Positions 36,537-48,300 of a DNA stretch of 64,000 nt are shown here, one piece after another; position 1 is the first letter of the stretch, and each line of letters opens with the position of its first letter. A program made the translations under genes and the position numbers. The notes beneath the pieces were generated by a model. The model was not told the DNA's origin. It worked only from the letters and a program-made list of their open reading frames with translations, and did not search any database. The DNA comes from Eutreptiella sp. 'Long Island Sound 2002' (taxonomy: Eukaryota > Euglenozoa > Euglenophyceae > Eutreptiales > Eutreptiaceae). The stretch lies in NCBI GenBank assembly GCA_964036045.1, contig OZ038379.1, forward strand, positions 20,236,476 through 20,300,475, written 5' to 3'.

Positions 36537-37003
36537 GGGGGCGGCTCCGAAGAGGAGGACTTGGTTTTCTGGATCCTCGTGAAAATCCGGGATCAGGTTT
36601 TTCGAGCGGTGCTTGACACCGGTGCAACACTTTCCATAGTGGCCCGGCGCCTGCTAAAGACTTTCAAGAAAACTAAGACCTAGCCACAAGAGTAGGAGAT
36701 GGGCGTACCATCCATTCCTTGGGGGGGGTCGATGTGACTATATGCCTGGGCGACGAAACCGTGACCCACCACTGCAGAGTGCTGGACACCGACGCCTTTG
36801 ACATTGTCATTGGTACCGACTTCCTACGAAGAAACCCCCAGGTAAAAATGCTGTCTCTCCAGCGCCCCTATTCTTTGCACTGCGACTTTGGCAGTGGGCT
36901 ATTCTCCGTACCTTTGGAGCTGTCAGGACGAAAAGAGTCTGGGCTGCGCTACGCATCCAAGACTAACTATCCTACTGAAAACTACCAATTGGCCCGTTGT
37001 TAA
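36537..37003 (+). pseudogene. Element B protease (frameshifted)
   Basis: Aspartic protease of B, directly in frame after the gag UAG. DTGATLS at about 36618-36638 is the active-site motif. At about 36680 the frame is lost (a TAG and then further stops), and the protease sequence resumes in another frame (ATRVGDG..., about 36684). It continues through DAFDIVIGTDF, which matches A's AFEAVFGTDF. A 1-base deletion near 36680 accounts for this. An in-frame TAA at 37001-37003 separates it from the Dam-like domain, which is in the same frame. Confidence 0.82.
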
Positions 37004-38515
37004 CACCGTCACGTTGTTGAAAATGGACTGGCGGCCCTTCAGGTAAAGCTGGATGAGATCCAGGTGGAATTGTTTGCGAGCCAACAACAGCACATCATGC
37101 AGTTGTACTGCTCAAAACAACTGAACAATGCTTTCCATTTCTTCTGGAAAGCAATGGGCCTAGCGTATGCTAATCCTCCCTTCTCCCTGCTCGCGAAGGT
37201 TCTAACCAAAATCGCTTATGAGGGAGGAAGGGTTGTCATGTGCACCCCTGACTGGGGCTGCTCTGGTGAACATGCTTACTGGCGCCGCATGCTAGATCGA
37301 ATGACTGTGGGAAGAGTGCAACTCCCCGACGGCCGCATCTATGTGCCTGAGGACTCAGACACAGCTATGCAGGCCCCTGAGTGGGCCAGTTTCCTGTCCA
37401 TCGTCGATGGATCTCTCAATCCTGTACCCCTGTGTGACCTAGACCAGGTGCTACTGAAAGAGTTCATGGCCGAAAATTGTGGTCTGACCCTGTATGATCT
37501 CAAAAATCGATCTCCTGAGCACCTATCTGCCACACTTACAGGGTGTGAGTCTCCCGATGACTATCTGGAACCTGCAGCCGTAAAAGAGGATGCTGACGAC
37601 CAACTGTCTGAGATCGCCAGCACTATTCCTCCTGTGGATCCCAGCTGTGTTGACCTAAAACACAGTGCCTTCCTCGCCCAGCTGTTGCTAGAGGAGGTAG
37701 ATCTAGAGTCAACCCCTGAACCCGCTTCCCCTGTTGGGAAGCCAGTGCTACACATGCAGCCTATGCACACAGGTGAACCCGTGGCCAGTGCTGATGCTCT
37801 GGCGCGGCCTGCTGCTAATAACATGCCATTGTCTGAGCATGACACTCAGGAACTCCGGCGGCTGTTGTACCTGAAGGCCGAAGGTATTGAGCGCCAAGAG
37901 CGGCTGCAATACCTCAGACAGACCTGGAAATCCTCCATCTGGTCTGAGGAGGACGATGAGTCCTATACGCTGCCTGATCCTGAGATACCGCTAGTGTATT
38001 CTCTGCACTATGGGCAGCAATGTCCCCCTGAGTGGGACGATGGTACTGTGCCTGCCGAAACTGCTGATCGGCAGAAAAAGAAAGAACATGGAAAGAGCAA
38101 CCTCCATGCTGAGGAGGATTTCCTTCAGAAACTCGAGAGTCTTAACCTTGACCCCCGCCTGAAGAAACTGCTGATAATCTATGAGGAGGTGTTCGGCGCT
38201 TTGCCGCCTCCCCTCTCCTGTAAAAAACTGGTCCAGATGGACCTGAAACTGAAACCTGATTTTGAAAAGACGCGAGTGAGGCGTCGTCCCTATCCTGCTC
38301 CACAGGAACAGGTTGAAGAAATCGAGCGCCAGATCCAGGAATGTATTGATGCTGGCCTCGTTGAAGAATATAAGCAGGGGGACTACCCCCATCACTGCAG
38401 TCCCTGTTTCCTGGTTGCCAAACTTTTTAACGAAACAACCAACACGAACGCAATGCATGCGTGTGAGGTGACACTGGCATACCTGGGAGGTGGGTTGTCC
38501 ACCTGCTCCGTGTAG
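37004..38515 (+). pseudogene. Element B Dam-like domain, linker and truncated RT
   Basis: Same frame as the second half of the protease. A Dam-like domain comes first: LFAS, then NPPF at 37172-37183, a VVMCTP strand and a PDGRIYVP end. Of the five elements, only B and E keep an NPPF motif. A long acidic linker with LLEEVD follows, then the RT N-terminus up to CSPCFLVAK at about 38422, where it aligns closely with element A. Beyond 38423 the sequence no longer encodes RT; the last 31 codons (to TAG) are unrelated. The remaining RT, RNase H, integrase and chromodomain are absent, so this pol cannot work alone. Confidence 0.88.
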
Positions 38516-39230
38516 TGGGTTGAATTTGGAGACTTTTCTCTAAAGTTTATAAAAATTGTGATGCAACTGTGCAAAAATTTCCTTTAGAACTTTAAAAACT
38601 ACGGCTCATACCTTCTTTTTCAAAAGCCGTTTACGCTTGCGCAACCTTGTTTTTGAAGTCCGCTTCCTTTGCGCTTGTCTGCGACTTTGAGTTATGTGTA
38701 AAAATGACGATTTCCAGCGTGATTTTCGTCAATTTTTAGCGATGTGACTTGCTAAATCGCTACCCCTTCCGCTAAACCGCAGGAATCACTCCCTGTTAGT
38801 TACATTTTCTATTTTTTCCAGCTCCGGGAGATTTGTGTCCTCCATTGGGAGTATTGCTCCGCCCTGGCCCTTGGTCAGGACGTTTACTAAATTGCTGTTT
38901 ATGCAGCGATAGCCGTCCGCATTAGAGCGTTCGACTGTACCCACGTGGGCAAACACATATGCTCTAGGGAGGGAGTCCTGGGTTCAAACCCCACTACCCC
39001 CAAATTTTTTCCAAAAGTTTTCGTTGCACGCCGACGACTTTTGAGGAATGCCCCGTCGAAGGGACATCATTCACGGTACATTACACTGTTTTTCGAGGGT
39101 ACCTACAGTGTGATAGGCTTCTATGAACTGATGAGGATGTTTTTGGTAGGTTTAATGCATTTTCTGAGGTAATTTTGGGAATATTTGAGCCTTTTTCCTT
39201 GGTCCTACTAGCTTAGCTAACTAGTACTCC
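38423..39230 (+). other. Element B non-coding replacement of pol 3' part
   Basis: About 800 bp of AT-rich sequence between truncated RT and the polypurine tract, with no supported gene. It holds the tRNA-like module listed separately. A frame at 38945-39172 has no recognisable domain. Confidence 0.7.
38908..39010 (+). ncRNA. tRNA-like / SINE-like Pol III module
   Basis: Resembles a degraded tRNA. An A-box-like stretch (ATAGCCGTCCGCATTAGAGCG) is followed by a good B box GGTTCAAACC (38981-38990), a CCACTACCCCC end and a T6 run (39005-39010) as Pol III terminator. I find no matching 5' acceptor strand, so a working tRNA is unlikely. A tRNA-derived SINE head or captured tRNA pseudogene fits better. 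Confidence 0.4.
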
Positions 39231-39237
39231 AGGGGGG
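39231..39237 (+). other. Element B polypurine tract
   Basis: AGGGGGG immediately upstream of the 3' LTR start AGTAAG; primes plus-strand DNA synthesis. Confidence 0.8.
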
Positions 39238-39946
39238 AGTAAGAAAAAGTCACTGCCATGTCTTTCTTGGAGGGCTTGATCCAGGCCAAGCCCCCCTTAA
39301 AACCCTTTTGTTGATGCTAAGACTAACTTAAGTATTTTTACCACTCTTTTGAAGCTTTTGGTACACTTTCTCAAAGTTACCAGGGTTGTAACCCTAGCCC
39401 CCCATGAAGTTCACCCCTGCCACTCAACTGAGCGGAGGTACCTTCCTTCATGGAGGATATACCGAAATAAAATAGGCATTTCATGCTTTAGGCCTTGGAG
39501 GTTAAGCCTAGTGGTCTCCCACCCCAAGACCCCTATACTCAATTGTTTCTACCACTTATTCTGGTTCTACTTTTCAACTGTTTCTGAATTCAGTTGCTTG
39601 GCCAAGTCATTTTCTGTGTTGGCCTGACATCTATGCCCCACATTCCTAACCAGCACCATTTCACCCAAAAGAGTGCACATGAAGTGCCTAATGCTATCTT
39701 GGAGGCAAGAGTCAGACCAGTTTTCATATAAAATCTTTTGTATTATCCATTTGTGATTGAATCTTTGTGTTTATACCTGCATTGTCTATCTGCAGCCCTT
39801 CTGTGTTACACTGGATTCCAAAAACAATCATTGATTCGATCCACATCCTGTTCTTGCTCTACTTGCTGCTTTGGACTGGGTTCTCAACTTCAAAACCTGC
39901 AGGATTTCATCAAAATATCTAGGGCATAAATCAAGGACATCTTTCT
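39238..39946 (+). repeat. Element B 3' LTR
   Basis: A 709-bp partner of 6447-7154, followed by TSD GAGGA at 39947-39951 and then A's coding sequence. Confidence 0.93.
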
Positions 39947-39951
39947 GAGGA

Positions 39952-40324
39952 TGACGGTTCACTACAGATGCCCGAAAGGGACATCTCTCTCTCTAGACCT
40001 ACTGTACCTACCCCTAAGGCCGTAGAGGCTAGACCCAAAAGAATAAGCGCTAGTGATCCCGTTACGTTTACTGAATCAAAGATGAAAAAGCAAGACTACT
40101 ACTTTGTTGAAAGAATCCTCCGCCACACCTACAAACGCGGTTGGAGATTCTATACAAAGTGGTCTGGCTATTCTATCTCTGACTGTACCTGGGAGCCAGT
40201 GACGGCTTTCATACTCGATGACGGTAACGTCAACGAGGTTTTTGCTGAGTACTGCAAATCTCAGGATTGGCGTGACATTCTACAGTCCGCCCAAAATCAG
40301 GCCCGCAAGCGTGCTGGGAGGTGA
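39952..40324 (+). pseudogene. Element A pol C-terminus: chromodomain
   Basis: The separated end of A pol. With B and one GAGGA copy left out, the frame continues directly from codon 6442. The chromodomain (about 40090-40230) has YFVERIL, then YTKWSGY and TWEPV, the aromatic-cage pattern of chromoviral integrases that read methylated histone H3. It ends at TGA 40322-40324. It is stranded 33.5 kb from the rest of pol and cannot be expressed with it. Confidence 0.9.
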
Positions 40325-41903
40325 GACTACTCTCTCCTGTTTCATAGCACCTGTGAAAACGGTGCATCTATGGTCCTAAGGCCCTGTTTCACTGAGCAGT
40401 GAGTTCACACTCACTAGCCTGGGAGTTGTCGTGGATTTCCAAGGGAACTCCGAGGCTGGGGGACAGGTTTCACCAATCTAGGGAGGGAGAGAGATGAGCG
40501 GTGTGTAACTGGCGCGCGTGTGAGTGTCAACAACCCCAACTGAAGTGTGTTGCCTAGGAGAGAAGTGAAACACTACTGCTAAGCAAGCTGATTCTTACGG
40601 GTGGTGAACACCTGGTTCCATTTTGGAACAGTCAAGCATCCACCACCGGAGGGGCAGGGTTGGTGTTCCCCAGGGATGGGACCTCCCCCAGGAACTGGGT
40701 GGGCTGCAGGACGAGCAGAGTTTGCATGGGCCGCCCAACCACAACTAGGGCTACCCCCTTGGCTGCAAACCTCCCCGCCTTGTGCACCCACCGTCAAAGA
40801 CGCTAACGCCTGATCCGACACCGCAAGACATCCTGATCTACAACTTCCCACACACACGCCCACGCCAAGGCAAGGTAGGTAGGTAGGTATCTTCGGGAGC
40901 TCGGGTCGCCTCCTTTGACGATGCAGGAAGAAGGGCTTACCAAGGGGACGTCCTGTCCCTCCCACTGCCCCACGCCAAGGCAAGTCAAGTTGTAGCTAAC
41001 ACCAAGCATCCCTGAACAAACAGTGAACGCTTTGGGTGCATCTCGCCTCCGGTCCGATGACACCCGTGCAAGTGTGGACACGGAACCGAAGCTCAACGTG
41101 ATCCATGCAGAGTGAGTGAATGGCGCGCAAAAGTGAGTTGTGTTGAGTATGTGTGTGCAGTGCTGTGTGTGGATGTGCGGTGCAGGGCGAGCATGTGTGT
41201 GAATCTACCTCAGGGTCTCTACCTTGGGGCTACCCAAAAAAAAAAGAGAGAGGGTCACACACGGGGAGACCAGGAAAAAACCGTCAGGGATCAGATGGGC
41301 GTGGGAACAAGGGCCAGCGTATGCTGACCAACGCGAACACCCTTGCCCATTCCAATCCCCTGCCTTCCCAGTCTCCCACTCGCTGATCCTAACGCTCTAC
41401 AAAGGAGTAGCCCTTTGCAGGAGCGCCCCTTGCTAACGCCTCCAACCCACATCCCACTCTCCACTCCACACTCCTCCCACACTCGTGCAACTCAAACAGA
41501 ACAACTTTCAAGTGAGGAATTTCACCCCAGAGTTTCATTGGACTTTTTGAGTCGCAACGGTCCTACACTCTCTAACACACGCTGCATGTATGAGCGGCAC
41601 GGTGAGACATATGAGTGTTTTAGGTGCCTGCACGTGAGCATATGCATGCACTGAACGATTCCACCACTACAGTCAAACAGAGGACACTGACACGTATAGC
41701 GGCGCCTCCGCTATGCATGCATGCTGTCCTACAGAGCGAGCAAGGAAGGTTCTCCTTACCTCCCAAACCTTGAATGTTTCGCTTATGAAGGTTTTACCCT
41801 CTATCCTACTTGGATTCGGACTTTTTACGTGTGCACGACGCGGCATACGCTGCTATTTTCCATGCGTGACGGCCTGTTTCCCTCCTGAATCCTAGCTGAA
41901 TGC
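40325..41903 (+). other. Element A 3' UTR and probable 3' LTR
   Basis: No gene seen. Purine-rich AGGGAGGGAGAGAGATGAG (about 40479-40497) could be A's polypurine tract, with an LTR starting TGTAACTGG shortly after. A's 5' LTR is outside the window, so this cannot be checked here. Short GGTA repeats occur near 40880. The stretch is cut at 41904 by element D, so D may lie inside A's LTR. Confidence 0.4.
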
Positions 41904-44849
41904 TGAAGCGGTACCCAGAACCCCATGGCCAGGTTACGGCATACAACCGGTCTCCGGTCCACTAACCCCATGCACGGCGTGTTCCGTGCCGTGAAGCCCC
42001 GCATCGGCAACCGATGCACCGCCAGCGGGGATTTGTGTATCAGAATATCAGGAATCAACAGGGTTTTATTTTCATATTGTTTCCGTCAATTTTTACGCTT
42101 CCGTTCTGATACTCACTGTTTTGACTGCTGGCGGTTGGTTCGCGACTTTACCGTAACCGCCAGTTTAACTGTTTATAATGGAAATTTTAACGCTATCCGC
42201 GACGAAGGCTCCAAAGTCGCCAGGAACTGCATGGATGCTTCCGCAATTTTCATAATTAATACTCGCAACCTTAATCCGAATTTTTCAGGATGTCGAAATC
42301 GGATTTTCGACTTCGACATCCCCGCACTTGATTTGACCTCTTTCGAGTGGACCTACGTGCTTCCGTATGCACGAATCAACTTCCCTTTTATCCTGCCCTC
42401 CATTTGTCTTAAAGATATGGGCAAAACAAAGTTGATTCGTGAGGCCACTTGTGAAGGTCATATCTCGTGTTGCTTGCGAGTATTGACGATAAGGAAACGT
42501 GGGATGTATTCACAATACTCCCGACGTAATTTAGGAAGCATTATATGCCTTGCGTCTCCACACGTGCGCGCTAGTGTAATGGATCATGGTCAATAGGGTA
42601 GAGTTTGCGTTATAACTCTTTGGCCATGACATTGCGTGCGTTAAGATAACTTTCGAGTGTAGCGCGCAAGTGTTGGTGTTGCATAGGAACTCTCCTTGAG
42701 TTCCTATGACCGATTGACACAAAGTTATGCCCTTGGAGGGGCATGACATATCGTGGTGGGAGCCACCTTTTTGGGCAATATTTGGTATGTGCCATGTGTT
42801 GTGTTGCGTGCCCATTTGGCGGGTCCATTGCTCCAAGACAAGCCCGCCAATGGACCTCATATTGTGCAAGCCCCTTCTCCATACTCCCTACGATCAATTG
42901 CAAGCCTAACCTTCGTGAAGGGAAGCTTGTGTGGTGAACCCGAAGCGATGCGTTGGGAGCAAAGGGTGTATTTTGCAATTTTCCATATTTTCATGTGCCC
43001 ACTTGGGAAGTAGCGCTCGTAACCTTTCAAGGCGCCCCAAGTGGAGCACATATGTAGGATCGAAGGTCATTGGTGTCAAGTCATTGTGTTTAGAAGGATT
43101 AGTTGATTGCACGATCCAAGCCAAAGATATTATAATATAATTGTGTGCCTTTCAAGGCACTTTGGTTTGTCTTTGTGCCAATTTTGCCATTTTTGGCTCG
43201 TCATGATGTCAAGTGGCGAACGTATATCTCAACGTTGCGCTCAATTGACATCATGACCCAAGTATGTTATGAGGGTACATACTTCGGTCGCCAACATATC
43301 TTGGACCCGGCGAATAACTCCTCTTAGGCTTGGCATACCGTGGCCGCCATGTTGGCGATTTGGGACTATCCCAAATCATGGGCTCACTTGGCGACCCTGC
43401 CATTCCCAATACCGGAGGAGTTGGGCGACGCCCAAAAGATATGTTGGACCAACATGACTTGATACCAATCCTATGGCACACTCCGGTCCGAGTCGGGCAT
43501 GTGCCTCATTTGCCCCAACCATGAGTGTGCGCATTTTTGGCCATTTTGAGCATTTTTCCACTTTTGCTGCCCGCCGTGCCCCATGTTCTAACCTTCGTGC
43601 ACGCCGGACGCATGGACCAATGGACCATATATGACATGGGTGTTATGGGTAATGGTCCCCATGGTCCACACACCACGTGGGCGAAGCGGAGCCGCCTTCG
43701 TCAAGGCGCTAGGCCAAATTGAGTATGGGCAATTTTGCCATTTTTGCATTCGTGGACCCAATTGGGATCGTCACCACGCCAAGCAGCATGGAGATCTTTG
43801 AGAGCCAAGGGCATGGGAGTCTCCGTTGGACTCCCGGTGGATCACGTATGGAATGGCGGATCCGATCTCCAAGCCGGCGTGGAGATATACTATTGGGAGC
43901 ACACCGAATTTTGGCTCATTTCAGGCAGCCAAAATGACCCAATTTTGGGACCCCAATTTCCCCCTTCCGTGTGGTCAATTGGCGGCCCCATTTCTCTAAG
44001 CCCATAGGGAGCCCGGACCTAAATTCAAGTTGTACACTCAGACATAAGTCCTAGGTCCTGCCTCCTACCCTGTGAGCCATTGGCCTTACCTTGGCCGGGC
44101 GAGCCACGCGTGGGAGTGACGCCAATTTTGGTGATTTTGGCATCATGACCCCACATGACTCATCCGTGTTGCCCTGATGCCGGGACCTCAGAGGGAACCA
44201 GGTTGGGTGAGGGCTCCAGGGGGTTCGTACTCGAAGGGCACAGGGTCAGTCGCCTCGTCCCTACCTCTGGCGGGTCCGGACGAGGGGTCAATTTTGGGGA
44301 TTTTTGAGTTAATTTCAGTTTGGGCTGAAACAGCCCATTTTCAGCTACCAACTCCTGGGTGATAATGGCGGGGCCATATCTCTGGCTCAGAGTGGAGTTG
44401 GGACCTGCCATTAAGGGAGCATAGGGAGCCACTGTCGGTTGGCCTTGGAGCCCCTTGGTTCCCAGGAACTCGCCTGTGGCTGGGCGGGACACCCCCCCTA
44501 TTGGCAGGGTTTCAGGGTCCGGACTGAGCAGGGCATGGGTTGTGTTTGAGCCCCCGCCCCCATCAGCCACTGAGAGGGTCGGACCTGGGATTGGGATATG
44601 AGTTGGGACTGAGTGTCTATGGTCCCGTGATGCCCTTACCCCAGTCCAGTCTTAACCCCATGTGTACATATCCTGATGTGTTGCTGTACATACTTTCGTT
44701 CCCTCTTTGCAGAGTGGCAAGGATTCTGAAACGCTTTGTCACATGACACAGGCGTATTGATGCCCTTGTGAGCGTAGTGCCTTGCCTGCCTGCTCACCTG
44801 TGCGTGTCACCGCAGCGTCCCGTGGCCGGCCCCCCACGGGAACGCGTCA
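41904..44849 (+). repeat. Element D 5' LTR
   Basis: 2946 bp, TGAAGCGG...GCGTCA. The exact 11-mer TGAAACGCTTT (44727-44737) is the predicted RNA 5' end under self-priming; a TACATAC about 35 bp upstream could be a TATA-like element. U3 contains a hairpin (9-bp arms, 42289-42320) also found at the right window edge. Frames inside, such as 41925-42596 (repeated in the 3' copy), show no domain and are not called genes. Confidence 0.95.
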
Positions 44850-44860
44850 AAAGCGTTTCA
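44850..44860 (+). other. Element D self-priming site
   Basis: AAAGCGTTTCA begins at the first base after the LTR and is the exact reverse complement of 44727-44737 in the LTR. Pairing stops at both sides, giving 11 bp, the same length as in Schizosaccharomyces Tf1. Confidence 0.72.
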
Positions 44861-45300
44861 CCGCCGCGGGGTTACCCAACCCTCGCGTGCCACTCGGGGC
44901 CACCAACCCCGAGCAGCGCGTCGCAGCAGCGCGGCGCAGCTCGCAGCTCGCAGCGCAGCGCAGCGTCTCGCAGCGCAGCGCAGCAGCTCGCAGCGCCACT
45001 TAGCGACAGCGCCGAGTTCGTCACGGAGCCCGCAGCGCCGTCCAGAACATCGTCCTGACCGCGCAGCGCCCGTGGAAGAGGTGCACAGACCAGGACTCCT
45101 GCATCAGCCCCATCGGCCGACCCGGAGTCCCAACGGCCGACCAGCAAGGCCGCGTCAACCACCTCCACAACCACCGGCTGACCAGCACCAGCCGCACTTC
45201 CAATCCAGTGCTGCAGCACCCTCCTCAACAACCACAACCAGTTCGTTGATTTGAACGAGTGCACATCAAGGACTTCAAGATCATCTACGCCCCCGCTGCC
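44861..45300 (+). other. Element D leader (5' UTR)
   Basis: No sense gene. GC-rich, with GCAGC/GCTCGCA short tandem units at about 44930-45001. Gag ATG follows in a strong context (GCCATGG). Confidence 0.65.
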
Positions 45301-48300
45301 ATGGTGAATTGGCAGGAAGCGGGCAGGACGTGGCCGCGGCCCCACCCCCATGCAGCACACCTGCTGCGTGGGTTGGTTTGGGACCAGCATTACCGCCACA
45401 GCCACCCCCAGTGCGAAGGCGGCATGCCCAGGAGCTTCGAGCTCCGCACGGACATCGCCCCCGACCGCCTGCAGGCCGTGGAGGACTGGCTGCGGGCGGA
45501 AGGGTACGAGTACCGCCACCAGCAGAGGCGCTGGAGGGCGTGGACCCGGCCGGACAGGCCCGGGGAAGGGCTGCGCCCCGACGGGATTGAGGAGGACGAG
45601 GACCCCAACGCCTACCCGTCGGGCGCCTCGATCAACGTCTCCCTGTGGGACGTGATCGAGAAGAAGTTCCCGGAACCGGGGAGCGAGCGCAGGCTGCAGG
45701 GCAGCAGCAGCGCGTCTCCGGCGACGGAGAAACGGTCCGCCGGGGACAGGAAGCGGGACCGGAAGTGGCGGGAGTACCAGGAGTCCCTGGCCGCCGAAGC
45801 CGCCCAAGGCGCCAAGGGCGGAACCCCAGCCCCCAGTCCCCAACGGCCCAATGGTGGTCACCACCCCGGCTCCACCACCCTTGGCGACTACATCCAGGTC
45901 GCCAAGCAGACCCAGGGCAAGTCCCGTCCGCTGCTCCTGAGGGCCCGGCAGGCCCCAGCAGGCCCCAGCAGCGACGTGGAGTCGGCCCACCGCGGGAGGA
46001 TGCCGGCCGACCAGGCCAGCTCCAGCAGCAGCGTCGCTCCCGAAAGGGACGTGGCGCGCGCATGTGAGCGCGCCTGTGGGGTGCCCTGCAACCGTCGGGT
46101 TGCCCGGCAACGGGCCCGGCAGTACAGCGCTGCCGTGGAGGGCGCCACCGGCATCGCCCAGGAGGAGGCTGCGCAGTGGGCGCATGGCATGGCCATCCAC
46201 GCCCAGACCGTGGCGGCCATTGCGGCCGGACTCACGGCCGCAGCCGCCCATGGGGCAGCGACCGCCTGGGTCAACGGTGAGTTGGCGGCAGCCGACAAGG
46301 AAGCCCGCCTGACGCAGGAGGCCATTGCCTGCAAGGAGGCCGAGGTGAAGGCGCTGGAAGAGGCGCTTGCCCAAGGGAGGGCAAAGAAGGAGGCGGAGGA
46401 AAGGGCCCACGCCGAAGCGACGGCTAAGGCCCAGGAGGACGCCGCCAAGAAGGAAGCCATCGAGGCCGCGCGACGGAAGGTCGCTGAGGAGAAGGCCAAG
46501 ACGGAGGCGGAGCTGGCGGCGTTGGAGGCGCAGAAGGCGCAACTGCTGCAGGCCCGGGAAGCCGAGGCGGCTCGTGCTCGGGAAGAAGCCGAAGCGCGAG
46601 CTGCCGCAGCCACCGCCGCCGCAATGGAGGAGGCAGAGGCCAAACTCCGCCACGAGACTCCCCCGGGAGGATCGCGAGTGGAGACCCTTCGAAGGCTTTT
46701 CGAAGGGGACGCCTCCTCCTGGATGAAGCTGGATGAGGCGGACACGGGCAGCAGTGGGAGCGGTGGCACCACCGCCCGTCGACGGAGGAAGGGCAAGGGG
46801 AAGACCCCTGAGAGGCCGCGGAGGCCAGCGGGTGGGCACCCCCACGACAGTGACCCCTTCTTCACCGCCAGTGACGGGGATGAACGAGGCCGTCGACATC
46901 GCCAAGTGGTGGCTTGGACGGGCGAAGGTGGCGGAGACGTCCCCATGGAAGGTGAGGATGAGGATCCCCCTCCTCCCTACCGGAGCTCCGAGTCGTCCGT
47001 GACCGAGACGCCCAGGTGGGGCGACATGGACGAGGATGACGACATGGAGTTCGGCATCACGAGGAAGCGCCCATCCTCGGACCCACCGAGGCGACCCGGC
47101 GGAGACCCACCGGGACCCCCTGGCGGAGGACCATCAGGACCCCCTGGAGGACGCCCACCGAGTGGACCCCCTGGAGGCGGACCACCGGGCGGGGGAGGAC
47201 CCCCTGGACCGGGCGGACCCGGCGGAGGCCCTCCTGGAGGACCCCCTGGGGACCCCGACGACCCACCAGGGAACGGCGGCCCGGACACCACCTGGCAGTG
47301 GATTGTCTACCTCCGCAGGAGGGTCTTTGCCCTCGAGTGCGAGGTAGACACGGGCAAGGTCGAGATGGCTCGCATCTCCGGGGTCGCCGCGCGCGCGCAG
47401 AAGGACCTGGACATCGCCAGGGCCGAGACCAAGTCGCTGACCAACGTCGTCAGCGGCCTGCAGGAGAGGCTGGATGCGCTGGAAGCCCGTGGGAGAGTCG
47501 GCAGCGACCACCCACCCCTGGAGTCTGGCTCGTCGGACGACGGCTGGGGACCCGGACCAGGTCCAGGCAGACCCCACGCCCCCGGCGGAGCCCCCAGGAG
47601 TCGCCCCAGCGCCAGTGCCCCCTCTCTCACCGCCCCCTCTCACCACAGCGCGGGCCGCCGCAACGAGCGCGTGCCGCCCGGCAGTGGCAGTGAGGAATGG
47701 CGCGATGAGTGGCTCAGCGCGGACTACCACAACCGCCGTGCCCCACCGCGGACGCCTGTACGCCCCCGACGCCCGGCACCAGCCCCGGCGCCAATCCCCA
47801 GGGCTGGAGGACGTTATGGTGGACTCAGGGATGAGGTCCCCAGAGGAGACGTGGAGTGGGATGTCGGCGAAGGTGAGGACCTGGACCTGGACCTGGACCT
47901 GGAGGAGTTCGACATCAGCCCGCCGCGTGGTGTACGACGGGAGGCCGCTGAACTCAGCCGCCGGCGCCGTGATGAAGATGCGTACATGGAAAGAGTACGG
48001 CGTGAACATTTTGGTTCAGCGTACGTGGAGGAGCCGCGGCGTAGCCACAGGGATTCCATGGAGGAGATGGACGTGGCGGCCGTGGGAGTCCGTGGGCGAG
48101 GCCGATGGGAACCTCGGTCGACCTCGCGGCCGGCGTTCATGGTCTCTAAGGCCGCGGACGCCGCCGTGTGGGAAGACTTGAAGGACATCAAGCCCCCCAT
48201 GTACGATGGCAACCCCCTCAACCTCGACCGCTTCTTGGAGAAGCTGGACGATTGGGGGCTGACCGTCACTGAAGACCAACCTCCCGCGGATGCGGAGAGA

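Larger units (their letters stand above)
6447..39946 (+). mobile_element. Element B: nested LTR retrotransposon, pol-deleted, containing C and E
   Basis: Bounded by LTRs 6447-7154 and 39238-39946 and flanked by GAGGA (6442-6446 and 39947-39951). Without the nested C element its own length is about 6.4 kb. It carries a tRNA-iMet-type primer-binding site, gag, protease, Dam-like domain, the start of RT and a polypurine tract. The rest of RT, RNase H, integrase and chromodomain are missing, so it could move only with enzymes supplied in trans. Its termini are AG...CT rather than the usual TG...CA. Confidence 0.93.

Noticed and set aside
38908-39010. Functional tRNA gene
   Set aside because: The B box is good, but no acceptor stem partner for the CCC-rich 3' end is present, so only a tRNA-like remnant is claimed.
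41925-42596. 223-codon frame inside D LTR, repeated at 56092-56763
   Set aside because: The two copies are merely the two LTRs; no domain, and the related right-edge sequence does not keep the frame open.
44872-46905. 677-codon antisense frame opposite D gag
   Set aside because: The matching region of element C is broken into several frames, so it is not conserved. It arises from GC-rich, Ala/Glu/Arg-biased sense codons.
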